From Cognatundibacterium squillarum (lineage in GTDB: Bacteria > Pseudomonadota > Gammaproteobacteria > Burkholderiales > Burkholderiaceae_D), in assembly GCF_014652435.1 (NCBI RefSeq), contig NZ_BMYU01000005.1, forward strand, positions 62,001-126,000: a DNA stretch of 64,000 nt, read 5' to 3'. Numbering within the stretch: position 1 is the first letter of the stretch; each line of letters begins with the position of its first letter. The translations under genes were made by a program, and so were the position numbers. This document shows, piece by piece, positions 1 to 8,927 of this stretch. A model generated the notes under the pieces. It searched no databases. It was not told where the DNA came from and was given only the letters and a program-made list of their open reading frames with translations.

Positions 1-37
1 CTTACACCGTGACGCAAAATTTTTTTACACAAGCTAC

Positions 38-79
38 ACAAAACAAAACAGCTGAATCCGGATAAAGGATTCAGCTGTT
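38..79 (-). terminator. Rho-independent terminator of the M13 peptidase gene
   Basis: On the minus strand a 13-bp perfect stem (arms at 67-79 and 47-59, 7-nt loop) is followed by a T-rich run (positions 46-38 read in reverse). It lies 27 bases past the stop of the peptidase gene. Confidence 0.8.
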
Positions 80-105
80 CGGGGCTTGCCTGAACTGGTC
101 AGGAA

Positions 106-2175
106 TTACCAGAGTTTGACGCGCTGTTCCGGAGGCAGATACATATTGTCGCCCGGCTTCACATCAAATGCTGAATAGAATTCCGGTGTGTTCCGCAGGC
201 TGCCGTTCACACGGAATTCCCCCGGCGAATGCGGGTCGGTTTTCACCAGCATAATTGCGCGGGACTCGCGGGCTTTGAAGCGGCGTGCCTGCGCCAGACC
301 GAAGAACAGTCGCTGTTCAGCGCTGTAACCATCAATCACCGGAGCAGGTTTGCCTTCCAGTGACAAATGATAGGCTTTGATCGCCATCACCAGACCGGCA
401 TTGTCAGCAATGTTTTCACCCAGTGTCAGTTTGCCATTCAGGAAATAACCGGCAACAGGACTGTACTTATTGTATTGCTCTACCAGAATGCCGGTGCGTT
501 GTTCAAACTTCTGACGGTCCTGCTCAGTCCACCAGTTACGCAGATTGCCATCGCCGTCATATTGCGAGCCGGAATCATCAAATGCATGGCTGATTTCATG
601 GCCAATCGAAATGCCGAGGGCGCCGTAGTTGAAAGCATCATCAGCTTGCGGATTGACCAGAGGCGCCTGCAGACGCGCTGCCGGGAACACGATTTCATTC
701 ATTTCCGGGCTGTAGTAGGCATTCACGGTTTGCGGCGTCATATGCCAGACACTGCGCTCAACCGGTTTGCCCAGATGGGCGATTTCACGCGCATGATCTG
801 CGGCGCGGATGCGGCGGATATTGCCGATCAGATCGTCTGCTTTAATTTGCAGGGAACTGTAATCACGCCACTGATCCGGATAGCCGACTTTAACGCTGAT
901 TTTGGAGAGTTTGATTTTGGCCTGTTTTCTGGTTTCTTCACTCATCCAGTCCAGCGTATCAATACTCTGGTCAAAGGCTTTCAGGAAGTAATCCACCATC
1001 TTACGGACACGGGCTTTGCGTTCCGCAGGGAAATGATTTTCCACATACAGTTTGCCAACGGCTTCGCCGAGCATCTGGTCCGTCAGTTCGACGCCGCGTT
1101 TTTCGCGGCTGCGGTTTCTCTCAATGCCGGACAATACTTTGCCACGGAAGGCGAAATGCGCATCTGTATAAGCATCGGTCAGATACGGTGCGTAAGCATC
1201 CAGTAACTGTGTAGTCAGATAGGCTTGCCAGACTTCGGTACTGAACTGGCCAATAATCTGCTGCAAACCTTGCAGATACGAGGGTTGCATGACCTGCACT
1301 TCTTTGATTGTAACGCCGGCGTGCTGGGCTTTCAGCCATGCCTGCCACTGAATGGACGGTGTCAGTTTTTGCAGTTCAGTAACAGAGAGTTTGTTGTAGA
1401 CCTTCACCGGATCGCGGTTTTCCACATTGCTCCATTGCGCTTTGGCAATCGCTGTTTCCAGTTCCAGTACCTGCGCTGCGTGCTGTTCTGCTGCTTTGTC
1501 ACCGCTCTGCGACAGCAGGGTTTGCACGTATTGCAGATAGGCGGCGCGCGCCTGTGTCATGCGGGCATCGTCCTGCTTCAGATAGTAGTCACGGTTTGGC
1601 AATCCCAGGCCTGCCTGCGACAACACCAGCAGATAAGCACTGGATTGACGCGCATCCTGTTCGACTGCTGCTGCAAACGGTGTGCGCACTCCGGCTTGCT
1701 GCATTTGTGCAAACAAAGCGGCTAATTGCTTTTTGTCTTTCAGTGCGGCAATGGCTTTCAAATCGGCTTGTAATGGTTGCAGGCCCAGTTCGGCCAGCTT
1801 GCCGGTATTCATAAAGCTGTTGTACAGATCACCGATTTTCTGCGCATTGCTGCCTTTGGTGCTGGCTGCATTCGCTGCGGCTTGTTCGACGATGGCTTTT
1901 AACTGTTGCTGCACCAGTTCGCGTGCCTGAATGAAACCACCCCAGTCCGAACGGTCAGCCGGAATCTCCGTTGCTTTCAGCCATCCGCCTTGCGCATGGC
2001 GGTAGAAATCGTCCTGCGGACGTACGGCAGCATCCATTTGATCGCGTACCACGCCGGAAACGGTACTTGCAGCAGTCTGAGCGGCAGTTGCGGAGGATTG
2101 CGCTTGCAGGGAAGGTGTCCAGAGTGTCAGCAGGGCAGCCGACAGGGTGCTGAGCAGCAAAGGCTTATTGGTCAT
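106..2175 (-). CDS. M13 family zinc metallopeptidase (neprilysin/PepO-like), exported
   Basis: Probable periplasmic or surface zinc endopeptidase that cuts peptides. The 689-residue length fits the M13 family. The N-terminus has a lysine, a hydrophobic stretch and an LQAQS cleavage region, so a signal peptide is likely. The zinc motif HEISH lies near residue 523, the third ligand with its ENIAD context near residue 585, and the NAYYSPEMNEIVFPAA substrate-binding stretch comes before HEISH. The C-terminus keeps the family pattern RVNGSLRNTPEFYSAF; the usual CxxW ending is VKLW here, so the terminal cysteine is missing, as in many bacterial members. The gene stands alone and ends at a strong terminator. 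Confidence 0.93.
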   Translation of the reverse strand: MTNKPLLLSTLSAALLTLWTPSLQAQSSATAAQTAASTVSGVVRDQMDAAVRPQDDFYRHAQGGWLKATEIPADRSDWGGFIQARELVQQQLKAIVEQAAANAASTKGSNAQKIGDLYNSFMNTGKLAELGLQPLQADLKAIAALKDKKQLAALFAQMQQAGVRTPFAAAVEQDARQSSAYLLVLSQAGLGLPNRDYYLKQDDARMTQARAAYLQYVQTLLSQSGDKAAEQHAAQVLELETAIAKAQWSNVENRDPVKVYNKLSVTELQKLTPSIQWQAWLKAQHAGVTIKEVQVMQPSYLQGLQQIIGQFSTEVWQAYLTTQLLDAYAPYLTDAYTDAHFAFRGKVLSGIERNRSREKRGVELTDQMLGEAVGKLYVENHFPAERKARVRKMVDYFLKAFDQSIDTLDWMSEETRKQAKIKLSKISVKVGYPDQWRDYSSLQIKADDLIGNIRRIRAADHAREIAHLGKPVERSVWHMTPQTVNAYYSPEMNEIVFPAARLQAPLVNPQADDAFNYGALGISIGHEISHAFDDSGSQYDGDGNLRNWWTEQDRQKFEQRTGILVEQYNKYSPVAGYFLNGKLTLGENIADNAGLVMAIKAYHLSLEGKPAPVIDGYSAEQRLFFGLAQARRFKARESRAIMLVKTDPHSPGEFRVNGSLRNTPEFYSAFDVKPGDNMYLPPEQRVKLW

Positions 2176-2250
2176 GGTATGTGCTTTATCTTGCGTAAAG
2201 CAGCATAGACCTGTGGCCGGAACGGAAGTTCCGGCCGGTTTCAGAGTAGA

Positions 2251-3147
2251 TCAGACGCCGGCACCTGCAGCAGGTTCTGCACGACCCGAGTGTTCTTTTT
2301 TACAAATCGGGCAGGATTTGCCGGGGACATACCACGGTGACAATTGCTGGCGCGGAGTAATCACAGCACGGCAGGCGAAACATTGCTTGGTATCCGTGGC
2401 TTCCAGTTGCGGATTGAGTGCGGTACGGTAATCAAAAACAAAGCAGTCGCCGTGATAATGCGCACCGCCAACTTCTTCGAAGTATTTCAGAATGCCGCCT
2501 TCCAGCTGGTACACGTGATCAAAGCCTACGTTCTGCATATGGATTGCCGCTTTTTCACAGCGAATGCCGCCCGTGCAGAAGGTCACCACGGTTTTGTCTT
2601 CCAGTTCAGGACGGTGTTTTTCGACAATTTCCGGAAACTCAGTGAATTTCTGGATACGGTAGTCGATGGTGTTGTCGAAACTGCCCACATCGACCTCGTA
2701 GTCATTGCGGGTATCCATCATTACAACCGGACGACCTGCATCATCATGACCCTGATCCAGCCAGCGTTTCAGGGTTTGCGGATCAACGGCCGGTGCACGG
2801 CCTTCTTCCGGACGAATCAGCGGTTTGCGCATAGTGATGATTTCCTGCTTCACTTTCACCAGTAAGCGGGTGAACGGTTGACGGTCAGAAAAACTTTCTT
2901 TCGCCACCACATCCGCAAAGCGCGGGTCCTGATGCAGCCAGTCCATGTACGCATCGATTTCATGACGAAAGCCCGCCAGAAACATATTGATGCCTTCCGG
3001 CGTCAGCAGGATCGTACCTTTCAGATTCAGTGCAGCGCACTGATCGTAATAACGCTGACGTTGTTCTGCATGGTCTTCAAATGTGATGAATTTATATGCA
3101 GAAATATTAACGTAAGGATTTTCTTCGGTCAGAGTAAGGACGGACAT
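2251..3147 (-). CDS. trhO: tRNA uridine(34) hydroxylase TrhO (YceA-type rhodanese)
   Basis: TrhO hydroxylates uridine 34 of tRNAs as the oxygen-dependent first step toward 5-carboxymethoxy/methoxyuridine. The 298-residue protein starts with the family's [15 protein letters not shown] region, has an acylphosphatase-like N-terminal domain, and carries a rhodanese domain at about residues 120-225 with the active-site loop [10 protein letters not shown] near residue 190. The C-terminal cysteine-rich segment (CFACRAVI, then CPICKKEH) is a likely metal-binding tail seen in this family. It is monocistronic by spacing: 76 bases separate it from the peptidase gene downstream and 90 from elaA upstream. 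Confidence 0.93.
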   Translation of the reverse strand: MSVLTLTEENPYVNISAYKFITFEDHAEQRQRYYDQCAALNLKGTILLTPEGINMFLAGFRHEIDAYMDWLHQDPRFADVVAKESFSDRQPFTRLLVKVKQEIITMRKPLIRPEEGRAPAVDPQTLKRWLDQGHDDAGRPVVMMDTRNDYEVDVGSFDNTIDYRIQKFTEFPEIVEKHRPELEDKTVVTFCTGGIRCEKAAIHMQNVGFDHVYQLEGGILKYFEEVGGAHYHGDCFVFDYRTALNPQLEATDTKQCFACRAVITPRQQLSPWYVPGKSCPICKKEHSGRAEPAAGAGV

Positions 3148-3237
3148 AATAAGTGGCAGATTGCAGCAGATAATCCGCCATTATAGTGCGCTGCCGGTCA
3201 GATGCCGGAATAGCCCTGCAGAATTTGCGGTCGTTGT

Positions 3238-3720
3238 TCATGTGTCCGAACGGCGCAGCATATCCTGATGTTCGATGCCGTCTTCCAGATACACCGCAGA
3301 AACCGGTTCAAAGCCAAAGCTGCGGTAAAACTTGTCCAGATACAACTGCGCGCCGATCTGGATATCCTGCCCCGGATAATGCTGTTGCAAATACTGAATG
3401 CCTTGCTGCAGCAGCGTTTTACCGGCACCGCTGCCTCTGGCGGCTTCTGTCGTCAGTACCCGTCCGAGCGACGGCTGCGGATAGCTGAGTCCGGGCGGAA
3501 CGATACGCATATAGGCAGCCAGCTCGCCGTCTGCTGTGTAAGCCATCAGGTGCAGACAATGCGGGTCTTTACCATCCACTTCCTGATACGGGCAATTCTG
3601 TTCAACCACAAACACCGCGATGCGTGCTTTAACGATGTCATGCCATTGTGTCAGTGATAATTCGGAAAAAGGAAGGCACTGCCATTGCAGCGGTAAAGCG
3701 GCGGAAGCTTGCAAATTCAT
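3238..3720 (-). CDS. elaA: GNAT N-acetyltransferase, ElaA family
   Basis: Single GNAT domain of 160 residues, the normal size of ElaA. The stretch WHDIVKARIAVFVVEQNCPYQEVDGKD is the family's N-terminal signature (only a part is quoted in motif form: RxAVFVVEQxCPYxExDxxD), and an acetyl-CoA binding loop of the form RGSGAGKTLLQ follows near residue 95. The substrate is unknown. Its ATG overlaps the stop of the upstream acetyltransferase by 4 bases (ATGA), so the two are translationally coupled and form the end of a four-gene unit with a two-component system. Confidence 0.85.
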   Translation of the reverse strand: MNLQASAALPLQWQCLPFSELSLTQWHDIVKARIAVFVVEQNCPYQEVDGKDPHCLHLMAYTADGELAAYMRIVPPGLSYPQPSLGRVLTTEAARGSGAGKTLLQQGIQYLQQHYPGQDIQIGAQLYLDKFYRSFGFEPVSAVYLEDGIEHQDMLRRSDT

Positions 3721-4154
3721 CGTACAGATTTCATCAGGTATTTGGGAGATTCAGTATAACCCTGACGCGCATAAAAGCGGTGTGCATCGGTACGACGGCT
3801 GTGGCAATGGACTTCTATCCGGTCGCAATTGCGCGCTCTGGCGAGTTCCGTTGCGCGTACTTCCAGTAATGCACCGATACCCTGACCACGTACATCATCA
3901 CCGATACAGAAATAGCTGATACGGCAAAAGTCACCCGCCAGTGCCAGTTGCGGAATAAAGTGCAGCGACAAAACACCGTATAGTCGCCCGTGTTGCTCGG
4001 CGACCAGCAAGCGGGCATCTGGATGCAACAGCAGCGTTTGAATGCGCTGTCCGATAAACGGCTCGGTATCGGGATAGCCGAGGCTGGCTAACAGTGTCGT
4101 GATTTCTGCAGCATCGGCCGCGGTGGCATCGCGGATCTGAAGTTCTTTGCTCAT
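3717..4154 (-). CDS. GNAT family N-acetyltransferase
   Basis: 145-residue single-domain GNAT protein. An acetyl-CoA loop of the R/QxxGxG type (VRGQGIGALL) lies near residue 93, preceded by the beta-strand FCRISYFCIGDDV, and the C-terminal half HSRRTDAHRFYARQGY is the typical alpha4-beta7 region. The substrate cannot be told from sequence. The start overlaps the stop of the LytTR regulator gene by one base (TAATG) and the stop overlaps the elaA start by four, so it sits inside one coupled operon. Confidence 0.85.
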   Translation of the reverse strand: MSKELQIRDATAADAAEITTLLASLGYPDTEPFIGQRIQTLLLHPDARLLVAEQHGRLYGVLSLHFIPQLALAGDFCRISYFCIGDDVRGQGIGALLEVRATELARARNCDRIEVHCHSRRTDAHRFYARQGYTESPKYLMKSVR

Positions 4155-4999
4155 TACATTTGACGGAACAAGTGGGCATACACTCGGCTGACGGGCAGTT
4201 TGGCTTCACTGTTGCGCAGGCGCAGTGTTATTTTTCCTGCTTCATCCCGCTGTGCCAGACTGACTTCGCGGATGTTGACGACGGTACTGCGGTGAATTTG
4301 CCAGAACAGCGATGTATCCAGCTGTGGCAGTAAGTCGCGCAGACTGCTGCGTATCAGCGACTCATGATCACGCGTTACCACGTTGATGTATTTGTCGGTT
4401 GCCTCAAAATACAGTACGTCTTCGACCGGAATCATACGGATATTGTTGCCAACTGCAGCACGGATGACGCGCAATGGTTCAGTCGTTTTGGTTGTGGTGG
4501 CCAGACCTTGCAATTGGCCAGATGGTAAAAGATTTTGTAATTGCGTAATTAAGTTGTCGAGTGCCGGCGTGCCAGTGCTGACAGCGCTTTCTGCATTCTG
4601 ATCGCTGCTGCTTTCGGCAGATAGCTGCTTTTGCAGACGGGTAACGGTGCGGCTGAGACGCTCTTCGCTGACTGGTTTCAGTACGTAGTCACTGGCACTG
4701 TGTTCAAATGCCTGCACAGCAAATTCATCATATGCGGTGACAAAGACAATGCGCGGGAAAGTGGTCTGATCCTGCCATTCTTCCGCCAGTTCCTCCGCTA
4801 CTTCGAGTCCGGTTTTGCCCGGCATCTTGATATCTAAAAACAGAATATCCGGCTGATGTTCCAGTGTCAGTTGGACTGCTTCCGGCCCGTTTTCTGCCAG
4901 TGCGATGATTTGCAGTTCCGGCCATAACTTTTCCAGATGTTTTTTCAGCGTCAGGGCCAGAATCGGTTCATCTTCGGCAATCAGGGCTCTTACATTCAT
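4154..4999 (-). CDS. LytTR-family response regulator
   Basis: Transcriptional regulator of a two-component system, 281 residues. The receiver domain spans about residues 1-125, with acidic residues E9-D10 and the predicted phosphoacceptor Asp56 in FLDIKMPG. A low-complexity linker at 125-175 leads to a LytTR DNA-binding domain (about 180-280) containing YFEATDKYINVVT and the FWQIHRSTVVN element. It overlaps its partner kinase gene by four bases (ATGA) and the downstream acetyltransferase by one. The targets are unknown; LytTR regulators usually bind paired direct repeats upstream of regulated genes. Confidence 0.92.
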   Translation of the reverse strand: MNVRALIAEDEPILALTLKKHLEKLWPELQIIALAENGPEAVQLTLEHQPDILFLDIKMPGKTGLEVAEELAEEWQDQTTFPRIVFVTAYDEFAVQAFEHSASDYVLKPVSEERLSRTVTRLQKQLSAESSSDQNAESAVSTGTPALDNLITQLQNLLPSGQLQGLATTTKTTEPLRVIRAAVGNNIRMIPVEDVLYFEATDKYINVVTRDHESLIRSSLRDLLPQLDTSLFWQIHRSTVVNIREVSLAQRDEAGKITLRLRNSEAKLPVSRVYAHLFRQM

Positions 5000-6117
5000 G
5001 GCAGTTTCTCGTTCGTTTCAAGTTTCAGATTCAACGGTAAGCGCAGTTCTGAGACCGCCCCCGCTGGCTGGTTGGCATATAAATGAAAGCCGGCGCTATC
5101 GCCATATAAGGCTTGCAAACGCTGGCGCAGATTGGCATTGCCGACATGATTTCCGAGTGCGTCCGGTCCCGGAATGGCTTCCGGCTGGTCAGGGAGACCA
5201 AGGCCGGTATCGACAATACGGATCACCAATTGCTGTTGCTCCTCAGAGGCACTGACAATCAGCGTGCCACCACTGATCGCTGGTTCCAGCCCGTGTTTGA
5301 TGGCGTTTTCAACCAGTGGTTGCAGCAGCATCGGGGCGATACGGGCCTGTGCGAGTGATTCCGGCAGGTTTGTCTGGTATTGCAGGCGTTTGCCCATGCG
5401 AATCGCCAGCAACTCCAGATAGGCTTTGATCAGGGTGAATTCCTGTGCCAGTGAGGTTTCAGCGGCACGCGATGCCTGCAGTGTTGCGCGCATGTAGGTG
5501 ATCAGTTGCGCCAGCATATGCTGGGCACGATCCGGATCGAGTGCAATCAGCCCCTGCAAATTCGCCAGCGTATTGAACAGCATATGCGGTTCGATCTGTG
5601 CCTGCAGCATTTGCAGCTGGCTTTGTACCGCCTGACGCTCAATCGCTGCAGAGCGCGCCTTCTCGGCTTCTGCCGCTGCCTGTAATTCTGAAATGCGGGC
5701 ACGGTTCCACATCGACCATGCACCGATCGTTGCAGCAACCGCGCTGACGCTGAGAATGGCTTCGTAATAATGCAGCTGGTTTTTCAGGACTGCCTGCACC
5801 GGATACGCATATATCCATGCAGAAATCATGGAGCCTGTGAAATAGCCGACCGGGGTCAGCAGCAGCGTTGCCACAATCACGCCTGCCAGAGGTATTTTTT
5901 CTTTACGCCAGATGGCTCTGCATGTGCCGTGCACCATGAAAAAGCAGCAATAGCCTATGCAGTTGGAGAACACCAGATTTTCAATAAAACTGATGTTCCG
6001 GGTCATCAGTTTGCTGATCAGCAATGCGCACAGCAGATTGATGATAAATACATGCAGCAAGCGTTGCAGCAAAGGACGTCGGGTGAACTGAATGTAGCGC
6101 ATGAATGGATCCGTCAT
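4996..6117 (-). CDS. LytS/YehU-type sensor histidine kinase
   Basis: Membrane sensor kinase of 373 residues. The N-terminal ~140 residues hold about four hydrophobic segments with no obvious extracellular domain, then a coiled coil (about 145-170). The His-kinase domain typical of LytTR partners follows: QIEPHMLFNTLANLQ with the phosphoacceptor His near 176, the N-box PLVENAIKHG, and the G-box DTGLGLPD of a HATPase. It is the first gene of the unit kinase-regulator-GNAT-ElaA, whose four reading frames all overlap by 1-4 bases. The signal is unknown. Confidence 0.92.
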   Translation of the reverse strand: MTDPFMRYIQFTRRPLLQRLLHVFIINLLCALLISKLMTRNISFIENLVFSNCIGYCCFFMVHGTCRAIWRKEKIPLAGVIVATLLLTPVGYFTGSMISAWIYAYPVQAVLKNQLHYYEAILSVSAVAATIGAWSMWNRARISELQAAAEAEKARSAAIERQAVQSQLQMLQAQIEPHMLFNTLANLQGLIALDPDRAQHMLAQLITYMRATLQASRAAETSLAQEFTLIKAYLELLAIRMGKRLQYQTNLPESLAQARIAPMLLQPLVENAIKHGLEPAISGGTLIVSASEEQQQLVIRIVDTGLGLPDQPEAIPGPDALGNHVGNANLRQRLQALYGDSAGFHLYANQPAGAVSELRLPLNLKLETNEKLP

Positions 6118-6239
6118 CGTGAATACGCAATCAGATTAATGCGGAAGCCGGAGCAGGGCAGCAGCTGTGCGACCAATTGCTGCCTGTAGTCGCCAGATGC
6201 CGTAAATACGGCGTGGCTGGTTGCCCCGCTTCGGGCGAT

Positions 6240-7481
6240 TCAGATGATGCCTTGCCCGGACAACGCCGTGATCTGCTGTTCGCTGTAACCGAGTACAGAT
6301 GCAAGAGTCTGCGCGGTATGCTGACCCAGCATGGGCGGTGGATTCTGATACTGCACCGGCGTTTCTGATAAGCGCATCGGGCTGGCTACCAGCTTTACTT
6401 CACCGGCAGCGGGATGCGGCATATTGATTTCCATATTGCGCGCTTTTACCTGAGGATCATCAAACACTTCGTGTAACTGATTGATCGGGCCACAAGGGAC
6501 ACCGGCTTCTTCCAGTGCAGTGATCCATTCCTGTTTGGTTTTGGTTCTGACCATGTCTGCCAGTACCGGTACCAGAATGTCGCGATGACGAACACGTGCC
6601 GGATTGGTGGCGAAGCGTTCATCGTCAGCCAGTTCCGGTTTGCCGCCAATGGTGACGAACTTACGATACTGACTGTCGTTACCGGCGGCGACGATGATGT
6701 GGCCGTCTGCAGTCGCGAAGGTCTGGTAAGGCACGATATTCGCGTGCGCATTGCCCCAGCGCTTCGGCGACTGGCCGGTGGTCAGGAAATTCATATTCAT
6801 ATTCGCCAGCATGGCGACCTGCACGTCCAGCAGTGCCATATCGATGTACTGCCCCTCACCGGTACGCTCACGGTGATTCAGTGCAGCCAGCACGGCAATG
6901 CTCGCATACATACCGGTCATCAGATCGGCAATCGCAACACCGGCTTTTTGCGGGCCGCCACCCGGTAAATCATCGCGTTCACCGGTCAGAGACATAAAAC
7001 CACCCATGCCCTGTACGATAAAGTCGTAACCGGCACGGTGCGCATACGGGCCGTCCTGTCCGAATCCGGTAATCGAGCAGTACACCAGATCCGGCTTGAT
7101 CTGTTTCAGGGATTCGTAATCCAGTCCGTATTTTTTCAGCTGACCGACTTTATAGTTTTCCAGCACCACATCGGATTTGGCGGCCAGATCGCGGATGATT
7201 TGCTGACCTTCCGGCGTGGCAATATCTACCGTGATTGCGAGCTTGCCACGGTTGGCAGTCAGGTAATACGCCGCTTCAGAAGTCGCTTGTCCGTCCTGAT
7301 CTTTCAGATACGGAGGTCCCCAGCTGCGTGTGTCATCACCGCTGCCCGGACGCTCCACTTTAATGACTTCCGCTCCCAGATCTGCCAGATTCTGTGCGCA
7401 CCACGGACCAGCCAGTACGCGGGTCAGATCAAGTACACGAATATGCCCTAAGGCGGTTTTTGGTAATTCTGTGGAACGCAT
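6240..7481 (-). CDS. Class III CoA-transferase (CaiB/BaiF, formyl-CoA transferase-like)
   Basis: Moves CoA between carboxylic acids. The 413-residue protein has the family N-terminus VLDLTRVLAGPWCAQNLADL and GAEVIKVERPGSGD, and the conserved catalytic aspartate is expected in IADLMTGMYAS, which aligns with Asp169 of Frc. The C-terminal region GVPCGPIN and the PHPAAGEV block are typical. The actual acid substrate cannot be assigned; many Burkholderiales paralogues act on succinyl-, itaconyl- or related CoA esters. It is divergently oriented to the glycerophosphodiesterase gene, with a 51-base gap. Confidence 0.9.
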   Translation of the reverse strand: MRSTELPKTALGHIRVLDLTRVLAGPWCAQNLADLGAEVIKVERPGSGDDTRSWGPPYLKDQDGQATSEAAYYLTANRGKLAITVDIATPEGQQIIRDLAAKSDVVLENYKVGQLKKYGLDYESLKQIKPDLVYCSITGFGQDGPYAHRAGYDFIVQGMGGFMSLTGERDDLPGGGPQKAGVAIADLMTGMYASIAVLAALNHRERTGEGQYIDMALLDVQVAMLANMNMNFLTTGQSPKRWGNAHANIVPYQTFATADGHIIVAAGNDSQYRKFVTIGGKPELADDERFATNPARVRHRDILVPVLADMVRTKTKQEWITALEEAGVPCGPINQLHEVFDDPQVKARNMEINMPHPAAGEVKLVASPMRLSETPVQYQNPPPMLGQHTAQTLASVLGYSEQQITALSGQGII

Positions 7482-7532
7482 CCTGGAGTATCCTGTGAGG
7501 AAATCAATGAAACGGAAAACGGAGGAAAAAAG

Positions 7533-8279
7533 ATGTGGCCGTATCCCAAAGTTTTAGCCCACCGTGGTGCCGGTACGCTGGCACCGGAAAACACGATGGC
7601 AGCCATGCGCTATGGCTGGGAACACGGTTTTGCCGCTGTGGAATTCGACGTGATGTTATCAAAGGATCAGCGTCCTGTGGTTATCCACGATGAGGAATTC
7701 GGCCGGACTGTTGCAGGAAGTGGCAAGGTGTCCGGGCATGATGCAGATTTCATCATGCAGCAAGATGCGGGAGCCTGGTTTTCTGCCGACTGCAAGGGAG
7801 AGCCTGTGCCGGACTACGCATCTGTGGTGAATTTTTGCCGTTCCAGAGGTATCTGGATGAATGTGGAGATTAAACCCGCGCAGGGCTATGAAAGGGAAAC
7901 CGGTCTGGTGGTAGCAGCGGAAACGCTGCAATTGTTTGCCGACCTCAGCCCTGTCGATAAACAGCACCTGCCTTTGTTCTCTTCGTTTTCCCGTGCAGCA
8001 TTGCTGGCCGCACATGAAGTCGCGCCGCATATTCCGCGCGCTTTGCTGGTACGTGAGGCTGGTCCGGACTGGAAACTGCATTTGCAGGAAGTGGGTGCCA
8101 GTGCTTTGCATATTCGTCATGATTGCCTGACGCGTGATCTCGCCGCGCAAGTCAAAGATGCTGGCTATGGCTTGTTCTGTTACACCGTGAATTCGCCTGA
8201 ACGTGCCAGAGAGTTGTTGTCATGGGGCGTTGATGCGTTCTGCACCGACCGCATTGATCTGATTCCCGCAGATTTCTGA
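7533..8279 (+). CDS. ugpQ: Glycerophosphodiester phosphodiesterase
   Basis: Hydrolyses glycerophosphodiesters to glycerol-3-phosphate plus an alcohol. It is 248 residues long and lacks a signal peptide, so it is cytoplasmic like UgpQ. Visible family signatures are LAHRGAG with APENT (residues 8-20), the metal-binding EFDVMLS near residue 36, and the catalytic VIHDEEFGRT near residue 49; the C-terminal barrel strands YTVNSPERAREL and GVDAFCTDRID follow. The ATG at 7533 follows a GGAGG-type site at about 7519-7524 (ggaggaaaaaag). Specificity within the family is not certain. Confidence 0.9.
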   Translation: MWPYPKVLAHRGAGTLAPENTMAAMRYGWEHGFAAVEFDVMLSKDQRPVVIHDEEFGRTVAGSGKVSGHDADFIMQQDAGAWFSADCKGEPVPDYASVVNFCRSRGIWMNVEIKPAQGYERETGLVVAAETLQLFADLSPVDKQHLPLFSSFSRAALLAAHEVAPHIPRALLVREAGPDWKLHLQEVGASALHIRHDCLTRDLAAQVKDAGYGLFCYTVNSPERARELLSWGVDAFCTDRIDLIPADF

Positions 8280-8400
8280 AGTATGTACAAAAGGCTACAA
8301 AGCGCTACAAATTCAGGTCAGCGCTTTATCGCGGGCTGCGTTGAGGATACAAGAGCTCTGAACAACCCGTAACGACACTTCTACATCTGAGGAGAAATCC

Positions 8401-8727
8401 ATGAAAGCACTGCGCATCGCCCTGATCACTCTGGCAAGTCTGATGGTTGCACCGGTTTTTGCACAAAATACGGAAACACCGCGCATCGATAAACGTGAAG
8501 CACGTCAGCAGCAGCGTATTGCTCAGGGCGTTAAAAGCGGTGAGCTGACAGCGAAAGAAACCGCCAATCTGGAAAAACGTGAAGCAAAAATTGAAGCCGA
8601 CAAACAGGCTGCCAAAGCCGACGGCGTGGTGACCAAGCAGGAGCGTGCGAAGCTGACACATGAAGAAAATGTCGCCAGCCATAAAATCGCTGAAAAAAAG
8701 CACAATAACCGTCGCGTAACACCATAA
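8401..8727 (+). CDS. Small exported, charged helical protein of unknown function
   Basis: 108-residue protein with a clear signal peptide (MKALRIALITLASLMVAPVFA, cleavage after residue 21 or so). The mature part is very rich in Lys, Glu, Ala and Arg and should be almost all helix. It contains two related units, REARQQQRIAQGVKSGELTAKE and REAKIEADKQAAKADGVVTKQE written as pattern R-E-A-x(9-11)-G-(E/V)-(L/V)-T-x-(K/Q)-E, each ending in a short DG/SG-x-LT/VT turn. From memory, this pattern recurs in many betaproteobacterial secreted proteins without a known role. A strong GAGGAG site precedes the ATG and a terminator follows. Confidence 0.8.
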   Translation: MKALRIALITLASLMVAPVFAQNTETPRIDKREARQQQRIAQGVKSGELTAKETANLEKREAKIEADKQAAKADGVVTKQERAKLTHEENVASHKIAEKKHNNRRVTP

Positions 8728-8780
8728 ACGCAGTAATTACGTACTGTTAATGCAGATTTATGTCTGGTTCTGACCGGAAA

Positions 8781-8804
8781 ACGCCGCGAAAAGCGGCGTT
8801 TTTT
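8781..8804 (+). terminator. Rho-independent terminator after the small exported protein gene
   Basis: Stem ACGCCGC (8781-8787) with GCGGCGT (8793-8799), five-base loop, then a run of Ts. It separates this gene from alaS. Confidence 0.85.
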
Positions 8805-8879
8805 GTTGCGCAGGCGGCAATCTTGGCGAGTTTTGCTGACCGTTGAACCAGACTGTGCTGGCAGGCTGGCTTTATACCG

Positions 8880-8885
8880 TATAAT
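8880..8885 (+). promoter_or_regulatory. Likely -10 box of the alaS promoter
   Basis: A perfect TATAAT lies 43 bases before the alaS ATG. No good TTGACA-like box is found at 16-18 bases upstream, so only the -10 element is called. Confidence 0.5.
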
Positions 8886-8927
8886 CGGATCTTACTTTTG
8901 ACTGAATGGCTCTATAGCTCTTTATCT

